From CBDANW01 sp965197825 (GTDB lineage: Bacteria > Acidobacteriota > Vicinamibacteria > Marinacidobacterales > DATDRI01): DNA of 64,000 nt. Shown here piece after piece: positions 60,223-64,000 of this stretch. The notes below the pieces were generated by a model that saw nothing but the letters and a program-made list of their open reading frames with translations, was not told where the DNA came from and did no database searches. Location: contig CBDANW010000003.1 of NCBI GenBank assembly GCA_965197825.1, positions 2,294,001 to 2,358,000 on the forward strand, in the 5' to 3' direction. The number at the start of each line of letters is the position of its first letter. Within the stretch, counting starts at the first letter, position 1. Made by a program: the position numbers and the translations under genes.

Positions 60223-61413
60223 TTACAGCCAATCAGTGAGTCTTGACGCGAGATACAGCCCGAGCCCGGTGCAATAGACGAGCATCGGCGTGTAGGGATG
60301 CCACCGGTCCATCGCGAGTACCGTTCGTCGCGCTGACCCCCGGTCCCAGCCTGCCACGGCGGCACCGCAAGCGCCCAGAACGATGTAGCCAGGGAACAGG
60401 TAACGGTCGGCGCGATGGTTCGACAGACTCAAGAGCCCGATATAGAGCGCCACGATGCCCAGTCCGATCACGAGACCTTCCAGGGCGCGACGCTTCTGTT
60501 CGTCGTCTCGACTCTGCGGCGCGTCGTTCCTGAGCTGACCGAGTTCGCCCTTGAGGCTCCATGCTGCCCAGCAGGCCGCCAGGCTCCACGGGAAGGCGAA
60601 CCACAGCAGCCGTCCGAGATACCAGAAGAAATTGTCACCCTTCTGTAGCACCCACGATTGCGCCCCCGTTTGAAATCCGAGGGAGGTCCACTTTTCAAGA
60701 TAGACAGCGAAGAACGACTCGCCGGTCGTGAACAGATAGACGAATTCGTAGAGACCGGCTGCAGCCCCTGTCACGCAAACGGCGACAGGGAGTCCGGCCC
60801 AGGCGTAAACGTCGCGAACGCCCCGGTGCGACGAAGCCCACCGACTCACGAGCAGCAACCAAGCACACGAAATAGGAGCGAATGCCATCAAGAGACCCTT
60901 CACCAGGAACATGTACAGACAGGCCAAGGTTGTCACGACCATCCACCGGGCGTCAGATCGCGACCTCACCGTAGCGTAGAGGGCCGCTATGAGGCATAGG
61001 ACTACGGCCTGCTCATGGTTCGCTCGGATACGGTACGCGAAGGCAATAGGGAGCAGTTGGATGATCCACGCAAGTGATCTCGCCACCGCTCCCGGAACGT
61101 AGAACGCGGCGAGGCGTTGGAGCAGTACGAGCGTCAGTACTTGATACACCGCGTTGACAAGATATGCCGCCTGTGCGGCGGGATAGCCAAGCGAGGCCAG
61201 CGTGGCCGAGGGCAGAAAGATCCCGACCGGATGCTCTCTAAAGAGGCCCTCATTACCCCACTGGCCCCGCCATTCCGGTGTCAGCCACTGGCTGACGGGG
61301 CGGGTCGACAAATCTGCGGCCATCGCCGCGTATAGGCTTGAATCTGGGTCGCGCGCTTCAAAGCCAATGAGCGGAAGCAGCACACCGACGCCTAGCAGGA
61401 CCAACAGCCAACC
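60223..61413 (-). CDS. GT39/ArnT-like membrane glycosyltransferase, N-terminus at an IS3 junction
   Basis: At least 393 residues. After the first hydrophobic segment comes GFEARDPDSSLYAAMAADLS, the acidic first-loop motif of PMT/ArnT-type GT-C enzymes, then WRGQWGNEGLFREHPVGIFL. About nine hydrophobic segments follow (YLVNAVYQVLTLVLLQRL, LACLYMFLVKGLLMAFAPIS). NHRADRYLFPGYIVLGACGA with its conserved RY-P block lies near the C-terminus, which ends LGLYLASRLTDWL. These enzymes transfer sugars from polyprenyl phosphates to lipids or proteins. IS3-b begins at 61414 just before the first hydrophobic segment, so a short native N-terminus and the promoter may be lost. Confidence 0.7.
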   Translation of the reverse strand, partial: GWLLVLLGVGVLLPLIGFEARDPDSSLYAAMAADLSTRPVSQWLTPEWRGQWGNEGLFREHPVGIFLPSATLASLGYPAAQAAYLVNAVYQVLTLVLLQRLAAFYVPGAVARSLAWIIQLLPIAFAYRIRANHEQAVVLCLIAALYATVRSRSDARWMVVTTLACLYMFLVKGLLMAFAPISCAWLLLVSRWASSHRGVRDVYAWAGLPVAVCVTGAAAGLYEFVYLFTTGESFFAVYLEKWTSLGFQTGAQSWVLQKGDNFFWYLGRLLWFAFPWSLAACWAAWSLKGELGQLRNDAPQSRDDEQKRRALEGLVIGLGIVALYIGLLSLSNHRADRYLFPGYIVLGACGAAVAGWDRGSARRTVLAMDRWHPYTPMLVYCTGLGLYLASRLTDWL

Positions 61414-61458
61414 TGGGCTTGATCCAGTTTCGTGGACACTTTCTGAAAGGCGGATACG

Positions 61459-61776
61459 ATGTCCACAATGGCAAAGACAACGCAGCCCCGGCGACCCCGC
61501 CGGGAGTTTGATGACGAGTTTAAGGCAGGCGCGGTCCGGCTGGTGCTTGATGAGGGCCAGAGCGTGGGTCGGGTGGCCCGGGAGCTTGACCTCACCGAAT
61601 CGGCGTTTCGCAACTGGGTCCGTCAGGCCCGGGCCGATCGGACGAAGGGCCGGACGGGCTTGACGGGCGTGGAACGCGAGGAGCTTCGGCGGCTCCGCAA
61701 AGAGAATCGGCGGTTGCGGGTGGAGCGCGACGTTTTAAAAAAAGCCGCGGCCTTCTTCGCGAGGGAGAGCGAGTAA
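61459..61776 (+). CDS. IS3-b OrfA
   Basis: 105 residues: DDEFKAGAVRLVLDEGQSVG, HTH RVARELDLTESAFRNWVRQA and a zipper RRLRKENRRLRVERDVLKKA. A run of seven A at 61737..61743 (TTAAAAAAAG) is placed for the -1 ribosomal frameshift that IS3 elements use to make OrfAB. Confidence 0.92.
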   Translation: MSTMAKTTQPRRPRREFDDEFKAGAVRLVLDEGQSVGRVARELDLTESAFRNWVRQARADRTKGRTGLTGVEREELRRLRKENRRLRVERDVLKKAAAFFARESE

Positions 61777-62639
61777 GATTCGCGTTCATCCAGGCGGAGA
61801 AGGCCACCGTACCGGTCGCTCACCTGTGTCAGATTCTCAACGTCTCTCGGAGTGGCTTTTATGCCTGGGCACGTCGGCCGCCGTCGGCCCACGCGCGCCG
61901 GGACCGCCAGTTGCGCGTGTTGATTCGTGCCTCCCATGAGGCGAGTCGCCGCACCTATGGGAGTCCGCGGATTCATCACGACCTGCACGAGCAGGGGTAT
62001 CGAGTGAGTCGGAAGCGGGTGATTCGGTTGAAACAGGCAGAAGGCCTCATTGCTCGAGTACGCAAACGCTTCAAGCGCACGACGGTAAGCGGTCATGGCC
62101 AGCCCGTCGCGGCCAATGTGCTCGGGCAAGACTTCGTCGCCGATGCGCCGAACCAACGGTGGGTCGGGGACACGACCGAGTTCGTGATCGGCAGCGGCGG
62201 GAAGCTTTATCTCGCGGCGCTCCTCGACCTCTACTCGCGATTCCTCGTTGGGTGGGCCGTAAGTGCTATTAACGACCGTCACCTGGTTATCAAGGCGTTG
62301 CGGATGGCACTGAAACGTCGCCAACCGGCCGCAGGGCTCTTGCATCACTCCGATCAGGGCAGTCCGTATGCCAGCAAAGACTACCAACGTCTCCTTGAGA
62401 CGCATGGCATGACCGGGAGCATGAGCCGACGGGGCAACTGCTACGACAACGCCGTCATCGAGAGCTGGTTCTCCACAGTCAAGCACGAGCTTGGGGAGCA
62501 TTTCCTAAGTTGCGGCGAGGCCAAGATGGCCCTCTTCGACTTCATCGAGGTATTCTACAACCAGAGACGACGACACTCGACCCTCGGCCAGGTCAGTCCG
62601 GCCGAGTTTGAACGACGGATGAGGACTTCGCCAGCTTAA
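61737..62639 (+). CDS. IS3-b OrfB transposase (-1 frame)
   Basis: Open in the -1 frame from the A7 slip site. RFAFIQAEKATVPVAHLCQI and NVSRSGFYAWARRPPSAHAR lead to the rve core: QRWVGDTTEFVIGSGGKLYL (Asp), LLHHSDQGSPYASKDYQRLL (Asp) and CYDNAVIESWFSTVKHELGE (Glu), ending PAEFERRMRTSPA. No good independent start codon is seen near the beginning, which supports the frameshift model. A fragment of a sibling copy is at 11618..13535. Confidence 0.9.
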   Translation, partial: KKSRGLLREGERVRFAFIQAEKATVPVAHLCQILNVSRSGFYAWARRPPSAHARRDRQLRVLIRASHEASRRTYGSPRIHHDLHEQGYRVSRKRVIRLKQAEGLIARVRKRFKRTTVSGHGQPVAANVLGQDFVADAPNQRWVGDTTEFVIGSGGKLYLAALLDLYSRFLVGWAVSAINDRHLVIKALRMALKRRQPAAGLLHHSDQGSPYASKDYQRLLETHGMTGSMSRRGNCYDNAVIESWFSTVKHELGEHFLSCGEAKMALFDFIEVFYNQRRRHSTLGQVSPAEFERRMRTSPA

Positions 62640-62670
62640 CTAAACCGTCTACGAAACCGGATCAAGCCCA

Positions 62671-63785
62671 GAAGGGACGACGCAACGGGTATGAGTCGCA
62701 TCGGGTCCTCACGGGCGAGGGAGCGGTAACGGTGCAAGTGCCGCGGGTACGAGAAACAGAGAAGGTGTTTCAGTCAAAGATTCTCGACGCCTACGTGAGC
62801 CGGACCGAGAAACTCGATGAACTGATCGCGCGGATGTACGTCCACGGGATGTCGACGCGTGACATTGAGGCGACGTTCGCGGACGTGCTGAGCGGCACGG
62901 GTGTCTCGAAGTCGGTGGTGAGCCGGGTCACACGGTGTCTGTCGGAGGATTTCGAGGCGTTTCGAAAACGGGATCTCTCGAACGAGAAGCTGTTGTATCT
63001 CGAGCTCGACGGCACGTACCTGCGCTACCACCAAGGAGCGGAGAGGAAAGAGCCCATCCTCGTTGCGACCGGCTATCGCGCTGATGGGACGCGAGTTCTT
63101 CTTCATATCGGTGTCGGCAACCGAGAATCCTACGAGAACTGGAAGGGGTTTTTGCAGGAGATGGTGGCCCGAGGAATGAGGGAGCCGTTGCTCATCGTGA
63201 CGGACGGGAATCCTGGAGTGCTCAAAGCGATCGCAGAGGTCTTCCCTCGAAGCCTCAAGCAACGTTGCCAGAAGCACCGCCTCGAGAACATCCTGGGCAA
63301 GGCTCCGAAGGAAGTGCGCGACGAACTCAAGGCGGCCATCCTTGAGTCGTTCCATGCGAACAGCTACGAGCAAGGGCTGAAGAAGGGTCGGGAGGTGATC
63401 GCTCGGTACCGTCAACGATTCCCGAGCGCGATGAAGTGCATGGAAGAGACCCTCGAAGCGTGTCTTCAGGCGCTACGCCTTCCTGCGGCGCATCACAAAA
63501 GGCTTCGCACGTCGAATCTACTTGAGCGCACGTTCGGAGAGCACAAACGTCGCACAAAGGTCATTCCTCACTTCTTCACCGAGGAGGCCGCGATGAAACT
63601 CTCGTTCGCTGTGCTCTTGGCCGTCGCAAACAAATGGCGCGGCGTGAGGATGGATGTCTTCGCCGCTAGGAAAGTCGAGGAGCTTCGCAACGAGCTTCTC
63701 CCGCAAGGCACGTCGGAGGAATCAGCAGCTTAACCGAGCGCGGGGAACCGTACGGAGATTTGACAGGAAAATTAAGACTTGACCC
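62671..63785 (+). mobile_element. IS256-b copy 2, 5' truncated
   Basis: Begins inside the transposase at the IS3-b tip. The right end GACAGGAAAATTAAGACTTG closes near 63785. Confidence 0.9.
62672..63733 (+). pseudogene. IS256-b transposase lacking the first about 63 residues
   Basis: Frame KGRRNGYESHRVLTGEGAVT to LLPQGTSEESAA, nearly identical to the intact 416-residue protein. The DDE residues are kept (LYLELDGTYL, VTDGNPG, NLLERTFGE). The N-terminal DNA-binding part is missing. Confidence 0.92.
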
Positions 63786-63876
63786 CACCCGTTCGACCTC
63801 CAGCGGTTGGGCAACTCGACTGCGCCAACGGTACTGTCAAATTGAGTCGGTGACTGACACAATGGGCCGATGAGAC
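63786..63876. repeat. IS6-like left end fragment
   Basis: TACTGTCAAATTGAGTCGGT at 63825 resembles the IS6-like left end at 31632..31665. No coding part remains. Confidence 0.5.
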
Positions 63877-64000
63877 CCCGTCCTGTGCCAAAACTCGGCC
63901 CTTTTGAAAGACCATGGCTGTAATTTAATGCACCGTAAAGTCTTAGCGTCATTTTACCAACACTTAATGGCGGAAGCACCCATGAGGTCTGTGTGAGCAG
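63877..64000. mobile_element. A-prime miniature element, copy 3, runs off the window
   Basis: The first 124 bp match A-prime copies 1 and 2 through GGAAGCACCCATGAGGTCTG. Confidence 0.85.

Larger units (their letters stand above)
61414..62670 (+). mobile_element. IS3-b, complete
   Basis: 1257 bp with inverted ends TGGGCTTGATCCAGTTTCGT and, inverted, TGGGCTTGATCCGGTTTCGT. It encodes OrfA and OrfB. No target duplication: the left flank is the GT39 gene, the right flank the interior of IS256-b, so a deletion or recombination followed insertion. Confidence 0.93.

Noticed and set aside
60242..61000. Several plus-strand open frames within the GT39-like gene.
   Set aside because: They lack motifs and ribosome sites and lie opposite a clear membrane-protein frame.
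5431..63900. Recurrent about 30-bp sequences that could be mistaken for CRISPR repeats.
   Set aside because: They are dispersed in both orientations at irregular kilobase spacing and are element A tips; there are no spacers or cas genes.

Overview
This is a high-GC, almost certainly Gram-negative bacterial window: it carries a TonB-dependent receptor, a prolipoprotein diacylglyceryl transferase and a Tat-signal protein. The species cannot be named from sequence alone. The dominant character is insertion-sequence overload. Intact, nested, truncated and miniature mobile elements fill roughly two thirds of the DNA. Between them lie islands of one to three ordinary genes and many severed gene ends. 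This is the pattern of a genome, or accessory region, under heavy and partly recent IS expansion with weak purging. No rRNA, tRNA or CRISPR array was seen.

Labels used here. IS5-like: 1..2177 and 36015..37101. IS256-a: 314..1773. IS256-b: 11817..13218 and 62671..63785. IS256-c: fragment near 26030. IS3-a: three copies at 5925, 24606 and 50222. IS3-b: 61414..62670 and a fragment at 11618..13535. IS3-c: fragments at 2178 and 55009. IS110: two apparently identical copies at 29958 and 41941. Element A: an integrase-core (IS481-like) element with about 105-bp terminal inverted repeats, intact at 10186..11617; its tips recur about twenty times. Element B: a related family known here only from tips, fragments and miniature copies. 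A-prime and D: miniature non-autonomous elements. R, G, J, C, F: short non-coding repeat families.

Layout. 1-3.75 kb: nested IS5/IS256-a and IS debris. 3.76-5.4 kb: chalcone-isomerase-like protein and lgt. 5.4-8.1 kb: IS3-a split by a 747-bp inverted-repeat element. 8.2-9.4 kb: methyltransferase. 9.5-15.4 kb: element A, IS3-b/IS256-b nest, Mrr remnant, R repeat. 15.5-16.7 kb: YjbQ-family protein, O-methyltransferase stub, cupin. 17.4-20.1 kb: TonB receptor. 20.2-22.5 kb: broken solute-binding protein, frameshifted two-repeat protein, LOG hydrolase. 22.9-25.9 kb: DUF2924/serine-recombinase module cut by a B miniature element, then IS3-a. 26.5-29.9 kb: tandem paralogous polytopic membrane proteins. 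30-33.3 kb: IS110, IS6 and A debris. 33.6-35.7 kb: large membrane glycosyltransferase-like protein. 36-37.4 kb: IS21 stub, IS5. 37.6-39.6 kb: Tat protein plus GMC oxidoreductase. 40.1-41.8 kb: GT-C glycosyltransferase. 41.9-45.2 kb: IS110 and R repeats. 45.3-47.5 kb: inverted second copy of the recombinase module. 47.9-50 kb: SRAP peptidase and SGNH hydrolase. 50.2-52.9 kb: IS3-a, primase fragment, A and B pieces. 52.9-54.6 kb: three-gene TIGR04255 cassette. 55.7-58.9 kb: Type IIG-like restriction-modification protein. 59-61.4 kb: fragments and a GT39-like protein. 61.4-64 kb: IS3-b joined to IS256-b and the start of another A-prime.

The surviving cellular genes lean towards envelope and surface glycans (five GT-C-like membrane proteins, SGNH hydrolase, Lgt, TonB receptor). 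A possible defence cluster (TIGR04255 cassette plus Type IIG enzyme, with an Mrr relic elsewhere) sits inside the mobile debris. The best candidates for undescribed biology are the network of A/B/D miniature elements that share tips and seem to move unrelated DNA, the 747-bp element carrying a tiny ORF and hairpin, and the TIGR04255 three-gene cassette.
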